A stretch of 64,000 nucleotides of DNA from Aphrophora alni (GCA_963513935.1 OY740765.1:146757618-146821617), one strand, 5' to 3'. Positions 51,501 to 54,715 are shown, numbered from the stretch's first letter. Notes: generated from the sequence alone by a model not told the origin. Numbers and translations are program-made.

Positions 51501-52649
51501 CTCTATTTGCTATTCTCAGATTTATAAAGTAACCAAATATATAGAATGAGAAACTATTGTGAGATTTTTGTAGGTACATCAAAACTACATCTCGCTAGAG
51601 TTTAAAATAAATAGACATTAATATACAAAATAATGACTAAAAAACTTAGCCTATGTTTATTTGTGAATTTTATTAGTTTTTCTATGGTGTTTAAAAGTGC
51701 TAGCACTAAACAATTTCAGTAACAATGAGACTTATAGACATTGTAAAAGTTCTTTGAGAACCATATTTTAGAAGAACTCACAAGTCAGTATTGCTTTCAG
51801 TTTATTGTGAATTTTATGAACTTTGCAAGAATGGATTGTGGGAGTAACTCTACTGTGTTTAGGCTACAAATTAAGACAAAACTTTTATTTTAAGATATTG
51901 TTTGATATGTTCATAAAATGGAAATTACAAAAAAAGGTAAAGATAAATTATTAAGGTTAAAAAAAAGATAACTTCAAAAATAATTATTACGGAAGCGGTA
52001 ATTATGTATTAAAGGTCACCCTATTTTTTAGTCACTAAAAACAATGCAAACGTAAACTATTTACCTTGTTTGTCATTAATCTCATATTTTTTCACAATGC
52101 GAAACAAACTTCAAGTCCCATAATCCATTAATATTGAAGAAACTTACAATATTAGACAAAAGGTATTTAGGCTTTTTCGGGTTATGAGGAATGTGTACAA
52201 TGGCATGAGTCAAGTTTGTGACTGGCTGACTGCACTACCAGTCTATGTTTATGTTATAGGCTGTACATTAAATTAGTGTAAATCATAGAACAAAGGTAAC
52301 TTTAAGGATATAATATATAATTACCTTCTCTCAAGGTGTCATTGTACATATTCCTAATAACCCAAATAAGCCTTAATTCATTGTGTTAAAAAGTGTCAAT
52401 TTCTTTAATATTTTTACACTTTTGAAAATTACTTCGCGTTGTTATAAAATATCTGATTAATGACAAAGAAGGTAAATAATTATATGCAGTTTAAATTTAT
52501 TATAATAGAAGTTTAATAGTTTAAATTTGCATGATTTTTAGAGACTAAAATCTAGAGTGAGCTTAAATACATAATTACCGTAGAGGCTTACCTTCCTTTA
52601 TATACACTACCAAATGGATAGTTGGACCAACGAGTTGATCTAATGACAT
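5728..52649 (-). CDS. CEP120: CEP120 ortholog, 14 exons, C-terminus missing
   Basis: Centrosomal protein of the CEP120 family, which in vertebrates acts in procentriole elongation, centriole appendage formation and ciliogenesis. Coding exons on the minus strand, in order: 52592-52649, 51196-51343, 49145-49265, 47472-47597, 45560-45961, 42854-43037, 37932-38190, 34686-34920, 32306-32423, 24445-24551, 20992-21174, 12550-12648, 9280-9447, 5728-5888. Every boundary is GT/AG and all phases agree, giving 2,369 nt (789 codons plus 2 nt) without a stop. Residues 1-150 resemble a C2 domain (IGYILLNL as IGYIVLDL in vertebrates), 150-550 the conserved central region, and 551-789 a charged coiled coil. 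The motif SKIFYKTEWGKSVREHQRI matches vertebrate SKLHYKQQWGRALKELARL. The final exons, about 150-200 residues by comparison with relatives, are not seen in 1-5727 and are probably off the window. The gene is divergent from the CK1-gamma exon at 53.8 kb. Confidence 0.93.
5889..6400. other. Intron sequence, nothing recognised
   Basis: CEP120 intron between exons 13 and 14. AT-rich, with no repeat or protein similarity that I can name. Confidence 0.45.
6440..6835 (+). repeat. Repeat family R fragment
   Basis: CAATTATTCCTTAACCATAG followed by TTGCGATTTTGTACACGG aligns with 48,550-48,640 (CAATTATTCTTAAACCGTG, then TTGCGATTTTACACATGG). It is one member of an unnamed noncoding family with other pieces at 32.5, 42.3, 46.7, 48.5 and 50.7 kb, all in this orientation. 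Confidence 0.6.
6885..7100 (-). mobile_element. Penelope-like element reverse transcriptase fragment
   Basis: The minus-strand translation contains PRLYCLPKIYKEDKSMRPIV and then SGVNSPTYTLSKL, followed by NNLDFVNRKV. The block 'PRFYGLPKIHK...RPIVS....PTY.L.K' is the start of the reverse transcriptase of Penelope-like elements. Short fragment with no endonuclease attached. Confidence 0.82.
7265..8437 (-). mobile_element. LTR copy 2
   Basis: Diverged copy of the LTR family. Minus-strand start at 8437 (TGTAATATTTCACATATTTG), end near 7282, then a primer-site-like ATAGCGCCCAT at 7268-7279. About 1.16 kb without coding capacity. It lies in the CEP120 intron between exons 13 and 14. Confidence 0.68.
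8438..9279. other. Intron sequence, nothing recognised
   Basis: AT-rich CEP120 intron. TCCGGATTTTTTATTTTCCGG at 9017-9037 is a short inverted repeat. A GTTAAACGAGGTTGTACTGTA end near 9060-9081 resembles a pogo/Tigger terminus, but no partner end was found. Confidence 0.4.
9280..9447 (-). CDS. CEP120: CEP120 exon 13 (coiled coil)
   Basis: 56 codons, phase 0 on both sides (residues 681-736), running from TSMALTEKVNNLEKEVKLLE to QAESNLKEM with a clear Leu/Glu/Lys heptad pattern. Acceptor TTTCAG, donor GTAAAG. Confidence 0.88.
9520..9990 (+). mobile_element. Mariner 5' end and transposase N-terminus, degenerate
   Basis: Starts with ACGAGGTGTGTCTTAAATAA, a mariner-like terminal repeat. Downstream, the frames read LKKTPTECFQMLTG and then RECVFERYKRFSEGCQNMGD, matching the helix-turn-helix region 'TETFQML...RTRVFEWFKRFKEGRE..EDD' of mariner transposases. 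Stops are present and the catalytic part is absent. Confidence 0.82.
10230..10300 (+). mobile_element. hAT/Charlie-like terminal fragment
   Basis: CCAGTGGTTAACAAATTGTG followed by GGGGTGCCGC resembles the 'CAGTGGTTCTCAACC...GGGG' end of Charlie-type hAT elements. Only one end seen. Confidence 0.35.
10465..11377 (-). mobile_element. LTR copy 3, cut by a Tigger element
   Basis: Same LTR family, from about 10478 up to 11377, where CAGTAGAGTCCCGC of a pogo/Tigger element begins after a TA. The rest of the LTR is not found beyond that insertion. A primer-site-like ATAGCACCTAAT is at 10464-10475. Confidence 0.66.
11380..11953 (+). mobile_element. Pogo/Tigger element, 5' part with transposase N-terminus
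   Basis: Begins CAGTAGAGTCCCGCAAACTC after TA (11378-11379), like Tigger terminal repeats. An ORF at 11777-11953 (58 residues) reads SELRKRKCVSVSFETRLNVL and KRLDRGESVKKLCDEFNVG, the CENP-B/pogo N-terminal helix-turn-helix. Homology stops about residue 45 and the DDE domain and right end are missing. It also contains a 64-bp tandem duplication. Confidence 0.82.
11491..11618 (+). repeat. 64-bp tandem duplication inside the Tigger element
   Basis: Two adjacent copies (11491-11554, 11555-11618) both begin GCGGCGGCGATATCAAACGA and differ by a few bases, mostly near their ends. Confidence 0.85.
12289..12364. repeat. (AT)n microsatellite
   Basis: Two runs of alternating A and T separated by AAATTA-type interruptions. 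Simple repeat. Confidence 0.9.
12550..12648 (-). CDS. CEP120: CEP120 exon 12 (coiled coil)
   Basis: 33 codons, phase 0 on both sides (residues 648-680): LQQDRDELRRRYNAKTHEL then RIASQRMVEEHAYK. It continues the alignment with vertebrate [20 protein letters not shown] without a gap, so no exon seems to be missing in the 8.3-kb intron before it. Acceptor AACAG, donor GTAATA. Confidence 0.88.
12660..14600. other. Intron sequence, nothing recognised
   Basis: First part of the 8.3-kb CEP120 intron between exons 11 and 12. AT-rich, with chance ORFs up to about 70 codons and no recognisable protein motif. Confidence 0.45.
15018..15241 (+). promoter_or_regulatory. TATA/Inr/DPE-like promoter with a possible noncoding exon
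   Basis: TATATAAG at 15018-15025; an arthropod-type initiator TTCAGTC with A at 15047, 29 bases downstream; and GGTCA at 15074, where a downstream promoter element would start (+28). A GC-richer 195-base stretch follows, ending at a good donor (AAG|GTGAGC, GT at 15242-15243). Arthropod LTR retrotransposons often carry such promoters, so this may be the U3/R of an unrecognised LTR rather than a host noncoding RNA. Confidence 0.45.
15353..15679. repeat. Fold-back (near-perfect palindrome) A
   Basis: Left arm 15353-15511 and right arm 15526-15679 are inverted copies (for example AGATTTTGTATGGACAGGAG versus CTCCTGTCCATACAAAATCT), with a 14-base loop. No coding capacity. It is probably a fold-back MITE, or a recent inverted duplication. 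Confidence 0.88.
15690..16440. other. Intron sequence, nothing recognised
   Basis: AT-rich. TACAGTAGAACTTGGATAAT at 16180-16199 looks like one end of a pogo/Tigger relic, but no second end was identified. Confidence 0.4.
16444..16484 (-). ncRNA. Hammerhead ribozyme motif, Penelope type
   Basis: On the minus strand all hammerhead core elements appear in order: stem I strand UGGC (16484-16481), CUGAUGA (16480-16474), stem II with a CUGCC/GGCAG 5-bp helix and UGU loop (within 16473-16458), GAAA (16457-16454), a one-pair stem III, cleavage triplet GUA (16450-16448), and GCCA (16447-16444) pairing perfectly with UGGC. Short-stem-III hammerheads of this kind are known from the terminal repeats of Penelope-like elements. 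The core is complete, so it could be active; no Penelope protein lies next to it. Confidence 0.68.
17154..17200. repeat. (AT)n microsatellite
   Basis: About 45 bases of uninterrupted alternating A and T. Confidence 0.95.
17201..17950. other. Unassigned sequence downstream of the piggyBac fragment
   Basis: No protein or RNA signal. It may hold the 3' part of the adjacent piggyBac element; an ACCCTTAACT sequence at 17309-17318 contains TTAA next to a CCC run but is not convincing as an end. Confidence 0.35.
18045..18600 (-). mobile_element. piggyBac transposase C-terminal fragment
   Basis: The minus-strand translation reads STIHKFDFIETSK, then VIEYNKSKIVIDVKNQMSSY followed by SMGVRKTMRWYLKIVVELL, which is the DDE-domain region 'V.DYN..M.GVD..DQ...Y...R...KWY.K....LL' of piggyBac transposases. 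After a short gap it continues to a cysteine-rich end, CRKMDARNMMKVATYCNKCP and KPFLC, like the C-terminal zinc-binding domain. A frame break separates 18374-18589 from 17951-18319, and the N-terminal half is missing. Confidence 0.85.
18601..20575. other. Intron sequence, nothing firmly recognised
   Basis: Contains a 12-C run at 18680-18691 followed by an A run. The rest is AT-rich, without a motif I can name. Upstream piggyBac sequence may be present but is too decayed to read. Confidence 0.4.
20585..20790 (+). mobile_element. LINE ORF2 C-terminal zinc-knuckle fragment
   Basis: The frame reads CGQYIETAEHILLKCKILEQ and then SRFLIFGLFGTPKDENN, the 'C..CG...ETAEHILLEC' motif at the C-terminus of Jockey/R1/I-type LINE ORF2 proteins, followed by a typical 'LL.FI....' tail with one stop. 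Confidence 0.75.
20992..21174 (-). CDS. CEP120: CEP120 exon 11 (coiled coil)
   Basis: 61 codons (residues 587-647), phase 0 on both sides. LMRKEREYLAKVSADWEDKK parallels the vertebrate LAEEWKKRDRERE stretch. Charged heptad-like sequence throughout. Acceptor TTTCAG, donor GTGATC. Confidence 0.9.
21175..22070. other. Intron sequence, nothing recognised
   Basis: CEP120 intron between exons 10 and 11. AT-rich, with no motif identified. Confidence 0.45.
22070..22560 (+). mobile_element. Penelope-like GIY-YIG endonuclease fragment and 3' tail
   Basis: The frame reads VYMGQTGCPFNM, a stop, then YNEYIQALKHPKKSKFADHL and VNCDHTYSSIDHNMKIL, the GIY-YIG endonuclease pattern 'VYIGQTGR.F..R..EH......SKFA.HL....H' of Penelope-like elements. 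About 190 bases downstream, GACGATGG...GCCCAAAACATG (22507-22534) resembles a decayed hammerhead/Penelope tail. Reverse transcriptase absent. Confidence 0.8.
22790..23170 (+). mobile_element. LINE RNase H domain, degenerate
   Basis: FTDSLLDSLYGKSGTTYFGQ at 22797 onward, then KEKYYGPVN, LYEGKEIYILMDS and, in a shifted frame, VAGNKVLDVIAKSA match the RNase H order TDGS..., ...I.SDS, ...GN..AD..AK. RNase H occurs in I, R1 and related LINE clades. It has at least one stop and one frameshift. Confidence 0.75.
23830..24200 (+). mobile_element. LINE tail with EHILLK motif, degenerate
   Basis: The frame contains RRYLQRFRLCD, a stop, then PLCREIEGTFEHILLKFAA and RMVNESGFF, like the 'F..YL.RF......C..CG..EGTFEHILLEC' end of LINE ORF2. 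It is probably the remainder of the RNase H-bearing LINE upstream, although 23.2-23.8 kb is not readable. Confidence 0.62.
24445..24551 (-). CDS. CEP120: CEP120 exon 10 (coiled-coil start)
   Basis: Residues 551-586. After a short linker (RPISPLPCVDD) the helix begins: VEELEDWKDKQQEVFKYE, matching the vertebrate LELEMWKEMQEDIF start of the coiled coil. Acceptor TTCCAG, donor GTAAAA. Confidence 0.9.
24930..25205 (-). mobile_element. LTR copy 4, partial, with primer-site-like sequence
   Basis: 24991-25205 matches the 3' part (minus sense) of the 30.4-kb LTR copy. Next to it TGGTGCCCAACA (complement of 24976-24987) resembles a tRNA-Lys primer-binding site, and about 40 further bases of leader are shared with 30,352-30,402. 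Similarity stops abruptly at 25205. An AT-repeat (25,130-25,158) lies inside. Confidence 0.7.
25362..26062. mobile_element. Pogo/Tigger-like MITE, 701 bp
   Basis: The ends CAGTAAAACCTGTCTAAAAC and GTTTTAGGCAGGTTTTACTG are inverted repeats, flanked by TA on both sides (25360-25361, 26063-26064), as expected for pogo/Tigger insertions. No transposase frame survives inside. Confidence 0.85.
26063..26970. other. AT-rich sequence, probably decayed internal LTR-element DNA
   Basis: Very AT-rich. It lies between the Tigger MITE and integrase remnants, so it may be internal sequence of the minus-strand Ty3/Gypsy element. No frame is readable. Confidence 0.4.
27265..28470 (+). mobile_element. Second LTR type, inserted in the Gypsy integrase
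   Basis: The sequence starting near 27265-27280 (GAAAGACCCGGGGGAATAA) and ending TTTAACA at about 28472 lies inside the integrase reading region and is followed by TGGCGCCC (28476-28483), an exact 8-base match to the start of a tRNA-Lys primer-binding site. It is less AT-rich than its surroundings and noncoding. Exact start uncertain. Confidence 0.6.
28476..28483 (+). other. Primer-binding-site-like TGGCGCCC
   Basis: Immediately follows the apparent LTR end by 3-4 bases. TGGCGCCC complements the 3' end of tRNA-Lys, used by several Gypsy-group elements. Confidence 0.55.
30352..32074 (-). mobile_element. LTR copy 5, probable 5' LTR of the Gypsy element
   Basis: Most complete copy: minus sense begins TGTGACATTTCACATTTTTG at 32074 and ends TTTCTCACA at 30418. 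AAA and TGGTGCCCAACA (complement of 30403-30414), a primer-site-like sequence, follow, then leader shared with copy 4. Orientation and position fit the minus-strand integrase at 29 kb. Interrupted by a 438-bp Tigger-like MITE and an A-run at about 30,607-30,642. Confidence 0.72.
31302..31739. mobile_element. Pogo/Tigger-like MITE, 438 bp, in the LTR
   Basis: The ends CAGCAGACTCTCATAAATCC and GAATTTATGATAGTGTACTG are imperfect inverted repeats, flanked by TA (31300-31301, 31740-31741). The flanking LTR reads on across the insertion when compared with copy 1 near 990-1000. It is GC-richer than its host. Confidence 0.82.
32306..32423 (-). CDS. CEP120: CEP120 exon 9
   Basis: Residues 512-550, with GLLGVTMSLGDV resembling the end of a C2-like domain, then PPFVY and one base of a Glu codon. 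Acceptor TTTTAG, donor GTAAGT. Confidence 0.86.
32540..33372 (+). repeat. Repeat family R, longest fragment (left part)
   Basis: Shares with 46.77-46.92 kb the run GAGTTAT...ATCGGC...TATAAA.TACAT.ATTT..., and with 42.58 and 48.87 kb the block CCAAAATATGTCCACA...TTTGGGCT..AGA. It is interrupted at TTAA (33369-33372) by the piggyBac-like MITE and resumes at 34405. Confidence 0.66.
33373..34404. mobile_element. piggyBac-like MITE, 1,032 bp, TTAA-flanked
   Basis: Left end CCTTTAGTACGC and right end GCGTGCTAAGG are inverted repeats, and the target TTAA is present on both sides (33369-33372, 34405-34408). The host repeat reads continuously across the insertion by comparison with 48.96-49.07 kb. 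No transposase frame is present. A piggyBac transposase relic lies at 18 kb, but no relationship was tested. Confidence 0.8.
34405..34505 (+). repeat. Repeat family R, right end of the 32.5-kb copy
   Basis: TTTTTTGACCCATCACATAA then TTTCTCTATAC matches TTTTTTAACCCATCATATAA, CTTTCTTTATAC at 49,035-49,070. It continues the copy broken by the MITE. Confidence 0.66.
34686..34920 (-). CDS. CEP120: CEP120 exon 8
   Basis: Residues 433-511, FLHPDAEIKVPSSTEIIVNN to PGILFSHDQ. FLHP corresponds to the YPFFG..HPNF-type loop of the C2-like fold in relatives. Ends in phase 0. Acceptor TTCAG, donor GTAAG. Confidence 0.87.
34921..35750. other. Intron sequence, nothing recognised
   Basis: AT-rich CEP120 intron 7-8 sequence before the LINE fragment. 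Confidence 0.45.
35790..37420 (-). mobile_element. Jockey/CR1-like LINE, endonuclease and partial RT, broken
   Basis: Minus strand, right to left: FKITYVNLKNKNTDIIIGLY and RAPTGDIKTFF (AP endonuclease), ATMIDNIFTNFPKE and SGISDHYAQ (the 'SDH' box), then RT blocks FSKVFEQLFLKTLLNHL, GQFGFQKGKSTIDAI, TSGVLQGSVLSPILFLIYLN and IQFADDMTL (the FADD active site, about 35,845). Several frameshifts and stops. Both ends are truncated. Confidence 0.87.
37421..37931. other. Intron sequence, nothing recognised
   Basis: Between the LINE fragment and CEP120 exon 7. No motif seen. Confidence 0.4.
37932..38190 (-). CDS. CEP120: CEP120 exon 7
   Basis: Residues 347-432. A basic stretch (KAGKKLKRRELQQIISKDQK) leads into VSMPSVRLNLTPLNKTCP and then HNYVLTVVLNSIQLFELPG, the start of another C2-like fold. 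Two bases at each end are shared with neighbouring exons. Acceptor TCTAG, donor GTAAGT. Confidence 0.87.
38353..38689. repeat. Fold-back (near-perfect palindrome) B
   Basis: Arms 38353-38510 and 38526-38689 are inverted copies (for example AAGTTACTTAATAGACTTCA versus TGAAGTCTATTAAGTAACTT), with a 15-base loop. Size and geometry are close to fold-back A at 15.35 kb, but the sequences differ. Confidence 0.87.
39006..39042. repeat. (AT)n microsatellite
   Basis: Alternating A and T directly before the LINE fragment. Confidence 0.9.
39041..40650 (+). mobile_element. LINE RT C-terminal part plus 3' UTR, broken
   Basis: SFADDTVLCYAKRTWSDV carries the RT FADD box (about 39,086). VLSVEKTNYVNFI, IKYLDVFLDNELNWKVHLSK and, after a frameshift near 39,470, VRRMIYFSLVQSRIEYGLHS WGE follow, the usual thumb and connection order of Jockey/CR1-like LINEs. 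There is a stop at about 39,176. The AT/GT-rich tail to about 40,650 looks like a 3' UTR. Confidence 0.85.
40651..41225. other. Unassigned intron sequence
   Basis: No motif recognised between two LINE fragments. Confidence 0.4.
41232..42075 (+). mobile_element. R1/I-type LINE endonuclease domain, broken
   Basis: VLIQKPWIHQGRVAGLGYVK (the 'IQEPW' box), later LYVLNVGNRPFKNRMREEVI, WQILEEPSLSDHRYIQFQLQ (the SDHRYI box), and NKVRNFADIDNAASQIGDSI form the C-terminal AP-endonuclease region of R1-like LINEs. Frameshifts occur near 41.45 and 41.6 kb, and the element stops before the RT. Confidence 0.85.
42250..42825 (+). repeat. Repeat family R fragment next to CEP120 exon 6
   Basis: AGATATGGCCAAAATATGTC followed by CACATGCCAAATTTC, GGGCTTTGGAGAA, then TTTTCAACCCGTTACTGAA and GTGAGAAAG align with 48.88-49.09 kb. 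It ends about 30 bases from exon 6. Confidence 0.62.
42854..43037 (-). CDS. CEP120: CEP120 exon 6
   Basis: Residues 286-346, from DLTKNLKKIVEKRCFVVSPN to IESPKVK, then one base of a Gly codon. Contains the beta-like segment LRPVLELVVCFA. Acceptor ATGCAG, donor GTAACA. A repeat-family fragment stops about 30 bases past the donor. Confidence 0.85.
43200..45360 (+). mobile_element. LINE RT fragment, interrupted by a hAT-like element
   Basis: The frames read IDYKQAFDCTKKP (RT motif A), SGIKQETVLSATLFNLKLY (motif B), LKVSSDDTRW, and, after the insertion at 43,657-44,618, AMQFIYLGATFNNENKIANE, RRVMKKIYGLVN and RRWLQDVEVNLRILRVKNWR, the usual arthropod LINE ORF2 end. Full of stops and frameshifts. 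The region 44.74-44.93 kb may be another small insertion. Confidence 0.82.
43657..44618. mobile_element. hAT-like non-autonomous element, 962 bp, with 8-bp TSD
   Basis: Ends TAGAGATGGGC and GCCCATCTCTA are perfect 11-bp inverted repeats. The flanks carry the same 8 bases GTGGAGAG (43649-43656 and 44619-44626), the target-duplication length of hAT elements. The LINE frame continues across the site. Inside are several AACACTGTTAT / ATAACAGTGTT motifs and no transposase frame. Confidence 0.9.
45505..45540. repeat. A homopolymer run
   Basis: About 30 consecutive A immediately left of CEP120 exon 5. Confidence 0.95.
45560..45961 (-). CDS. CEP120: CEP120 exon 5 (central domain)
   Basis: Largest exon, 134 codons (residues 152-285). 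It runs from PDLPILKKSHK through FTLTMSIVTARNITDLIVKD to LMLGVDEIGTTSFLLE, resembling the vertebrate stretch that starts FLLTVTVAFAT and ends with a GSTEIPL-like turn. Two AGs lie 4 bases apart at the acceptor; the phase of exon 4 selects the one giving 45961. Donor GTAAGT. Confidence 0.9.
46047..46084 (-). ncRNA. Decayed hammerhead-like motif
   Basis: Minus strand: CCGAUGA (46080-46074; the conserved U is C), hairpin UGCC-GCAA-GGC (46073-46063), GAAA (46062-46059), then C, AAUU, GUA and GC. Stem I is only about 2 bp. Probably an inactive relative of the motif at 16.46 kb. Confidence 0.4.
46409..46449 (-). ncRNA. Hammerhead-like tail motif, variant
   Basis: Minus strand reads CCGAUGAUGGUAAC, UUG, GUUAC, UGAAAUGUACAUCAGG. 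It has the GAUGA / stem II / GAAA order and is nearly the same as the loop of the 49.4-kb fold-back (GAAGAUGAUAGC...GCUACCGAAAUGUACAU). Probably the end of a shared element family. Confidence 0.35.
46660..47100 (+). repeat. Repeat family R fragment in CEP120 intron 4
   Basis: GAGTTATTGGTAAAAAACTA then ATCCGGCATGAAGTTGTTAT, and GTTCAAATTTAAGTGAAATA then TGAAGATTAATATTAATAAT, align with 32.83-32.98 kb. Confidence 0.62.
47472..47597 (-). CDS. CEP120: CEP120 exon 4
   Basis: 42 codons (residues 110-151), phase 0 on both sides. ILGPQLLLSFYITD is the last beta-strand-like stretch of the first C2-like domain. Acceptor TTTTAG, donor GTATGC. Confidence 0.86.
47600..48530. other. Intron sequence, nothing recognised
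   Basis: A less AT-rich stretch at 48.06-48.31 kb shows no exon-like conservation on either strand. Confidence 0.4.
48535..49098 (+). repeat. Repeat family R fragment next to CEP120 exon 3
   Basis: One of the longest contiguous members: ACCAATTATTCTTAAACCGTG to TTGGGCTGTAGAGCACTGCA and TTTAACCCATCATATAACTT with TATGTGAGAAAG at its end, about 47 bases from exon 3. No coding capacity. Confidence 0.65.
49145..49265 (-). CDS. CEP120: CEP120 exon 3 (C2-like domain)
   Basis: Encodes residues 69-109. VKIDCYAMGKGRKDRIGYIL followed by LNLKEL is the most recognisable first-C2-domain segment, matching the vertebrate IKLQCFAL..IGYIVLDLRTA pattern. The exon ends in phase 0 at GTAA. Confidence 0.92.
49370..49583. 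repeat. Fold-back C with a hammerhead-like loop
   Basis: Arms 49370-49457 and 49496-49583 are inverted copies (for example CCTTATGTACATTTCG versus CGAAATGTACATAAGG). The 38-base loop holds CUGAAGAUGAUAGC, AGA, GCUACCGAAA, which matches the tail motif at 46.43 kb. It looks like two element ends joined head to head. Confidence 0.85.
49600..50645. other. Intron sequence with A- and T-runs
   Basis: AT-rich, including an A-run near 49,710-49,731. No coding or RNA signal. Confidence 0.45.
50650..51160 (+). repeat. Repeat family R fragment next to CEP120 exon 2
   Basis: Shares AGGGCTAAAATATGACCATG, GACATCAATCTATAAACCAC and CCTTCTCTGTATTCC in the same order as the 48.5-kb member. It ends about 40 bases from exon 2. 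Confidence 0.6.
51196..51343 (-). CDS. CEP120: CEP120 exon 2 (C2-like domain)
   Basis: Encodes residues 20-68, including the strand-like TTPVMVTTSFLGHVLTTD and the segment NPHFDYELTYEINKK, which corresponds to the 'PEF.TELAWEIDRK' part of the vertebrate first C2 domain. Phase 2 in, split Arg codon out. Acceptor TTGCAG, donor GTAATT. Confidence 0.9.
51344..52591. other. CEP120 first intron, nothing recognised
   Basis: AT-rich, with no transposon protein. Regulatory elements cannot be identified by eye. Confidence 0.5.
52592..52649 (-). CDS. CEP120: CEP120 exon 1 (start codon)
   Basis: Begins at the ATG whose complement is 52647-52649 and encodes residues 1-19, MSLDQLVGPTIHLVVYIKE, plus one base. 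The donor is GTAAGC. The next exon completes a Gly codon, giving YIKEGRGF, which parallels SILEGRHF at the same place in vertebrate CEP120; that supports this start. 5' UTR exons were not determined. Confidence 0.88.
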
Positions 52650-53788
52650 TTTAATTGTTTGTTTCCGGAAACTGTAAATAAATTATTAAATCAATTATTA
52701 TTCCCAAAAAAAACTAACGACCATATAATACCGACTAAGCTTATTCCTTGGTTATGGAAATCTTGCTTGCGTATTGTATAGAAGACTTATCACCATGACA
52801 ACCTACTGCCAATCATGAGACAAGACCATCATGGCCAACTAAATATTTATATGTCTTGCGTGATACAGTATATTACTAAATAAATATTGGTGTATAACTA
52901 AATTAATTTTGTATATCTATATAATTCATTGGTTTATATCTGAATTTTAAGTAGGGGCGAAATTAATAATATGGCAAATTAAAAAATGGTCAGTATATCG
53001 TTTTATTAATGAATGTAGCAAATCGGAGTAACCAATCACTTTTGGAATCCGTTCATTTTTGCACTTTCTGTGGCTCAAATAGCCTTAATATAATATTTTC
53101 CAAACAAAACAAATTTTAAAACGTTATTAAACTTATGTATTAACATCTCTACTGCCAAGTACGTAAAGTGCACATTATAAAATTTGAGTTCAGAACTAAT
53201 CATTGTTATCGAAAATTTTGGAACGTAATCACTTTATGCTTGAAAAGCGTATGCGTATGAACAGCTGCTTTAACAATATCTCGTTAAGAAAGTAGTTCCG
53301 TAATAATTTTGATTATATATTTTATTTTAATAATCCTTCTCCAATATGTCGACAAATATAACATACCAATTGTATTTTAATTAATAGTTGAATATTACTT
53401 TTAGTAAATATAAAACTTTGCTGAATTTTGTATTATTTTGTATTCTTGCGCAAACATATGAGAGGGGTGGATGAATTGACTAAGAGGAAGAAGAAAATTT
53501 ATAGAGCTATGAAACGAAACGATGGTCTTGGTCCGTTGTTAGTGTATGAATAGTTTTTCAAATTGGTTGAAAATGTGCTAATGGTGGCGTGTGTTCATTT
53601 GTGTTGTGAATAGTGTAAAAAAAGAGGCCAAGTTTTGAGTATATATGTAGTGTAAAATAAATAGAAGTTAATTGTTGTAAACATGCAAAGTCAAATCTTG
53701 TGTAGCCTAGGTCTTATGCCTACCTATGTGTGGAGCAGCCATTTGCTGTGCTGATCTATTTTGTTTTCTTAACAAGTCTTACACACAG
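52650..53788. promoter_or_regulatory. Intergenic region between divergent CEP120 and CK1-gamma starts
   Basis: About 1.1 kb separates the two start codons, so 5' UTRs, any first-exon introns and the promoters of both genes should lie here. The likely acceptor at 53787-53788 implies at least one noncoding CK1-gamma exon upstream. No obvious TATA box was recognised, and I see no transposon in this stretch, unlike the rest of the window. Confidence 0.6.
53458..53553 (+). CDS. Possible upstream ORF, 31 residues
   Basis: ATG to TAG reading MRGVDELTKRKKKIYRAMKR then NDGLGPLLVYE, lying about 240 bases before the CK1-gamma coding exon. It could be an upstream ORF in a noncoding first exon. There is no homology evidence, and chance ORFs of this size are common. 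Confidence 0.2.
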   Translation: MRGVDELTKRKKKIYRAMKRNDGLGPLLVYE

Positions 53789-53789
53789 T

Positions 53790-54000
53790 ATGCAGAAACG
53801 CGACGGTAGAGAAAATAATAGAGAAAAAGAATCTCGCGAAGACCCCGCTAAAAGAGTGTCAAGATCAAGTGGAACCACTAGAAGTACCATGCATTCCAGT
53901 CGGCATAGTGTATCCAGCAATGCAGGCGTTTTAATGGTTGGACCCAATTTCCGAGTAGGAAAGAAAATAGGATGTGGAAATTTTGGGGAGTTAAGACTTG
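53790..54000 (+). CDS. gish: Casein kinase 1 gamma, first coding exon
   Basis: Start of a membrane-associated CK1-gamma serine/threonine kinase (gilgamesh in Drosophila, CSNK1G1-3 in vertebrates), which phosphorylates targets such as Wnt co-receptors. The exon encodes 70 residues plus one base: a Ser/Arg-rich N-terminus, then [20 protein letters not shown] and GELRL, nearly identical to the start of the animal CK1-gamma kinase domain. The glycine-rich ATP loop GCGNFG is at residues 61-66. The exon ends at donor GTAAGC inside the Gly codon before the expected KNLY segment. An ATG at 53730 is in frame, but a good acceptor (TTACACACAG, AG at 53787-53788) lies just before 53790, so I chose 53790. 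The next exon was not found to base 64,000, implying an intron over 10 kb. Confidence 0.94.
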
Positions 54001-54710
54001 GTAAGCAAACCTTTGATTTCATAGTTTCAAAGTCTTTAAATCTGTATGTTTGATCACAGTAGTTCAAGACATAATTTAGCCTAGATTACGTTTGCATGAA
54101 ATGAGTCATATGACCAATTGATTGAGTTAGGTTAACTTGTTGCCTGAAAATTAATACCTTTATATATTTTTCTATTATGACTTTTTACTCTATAAAACAA
54201 ATTTAATAAGTTACAACAAGATTATACTGGCTTCGTAATTTATTTAAACTTATTGAAATCAATAAGTTCCTTATATAAAATCTGTAGGCTATTAGGCCTC
54301 CGCCAACTTAAAACCCAGTTATAAACAACTTTAAAGAGGGTTTCTAATTGGTTATGCACAATTTTAGTTTCTTGTTGGCCTATGTTAGATGGAAATGTTT
54401 ATCAACACTATAATTAAAAAATTAGGCTAAGTTAAATGTTATTTAATTTTATGAACTAGCCCTAATATGAGTTCTGAGCTATTAAGTTAATATTTCTATT
54501 TAATTAGTTTCATACTTGAATAGTATATATTTTTTCTCTTTGTGTTTAGGCTATATAAATAGGTTATTTTCTAAGTGTTAAGCTAACCCATATAAGTTAG
54601 GTCTATGTGATATTTTGTGTTATGATTCTATTCTTGGAGGTATTAGTGACAAAACAGTTGGTTATTGGTGTAAAAACTTTCAAAGTTTAAAGTATATGCT
54701 TTACTTTACC
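54001..54710. other. CK1-gamma intron sequence, nothing recognised
   Basis: Starts at the GTAAGC donor. AT-rich, without motifs that I can name. Confidence 0.5.
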
Positions 54711-54715
54711 TTAAG

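Noticed and set aside
53730..53792. Earlier in-frame ATG (MEQPFAVLI...) as CK1-gamma start
   Set aside because: A good splice acceptor lies at 53787-53788, and the hydrophobic extension is unlike CK1-gamma proteins.
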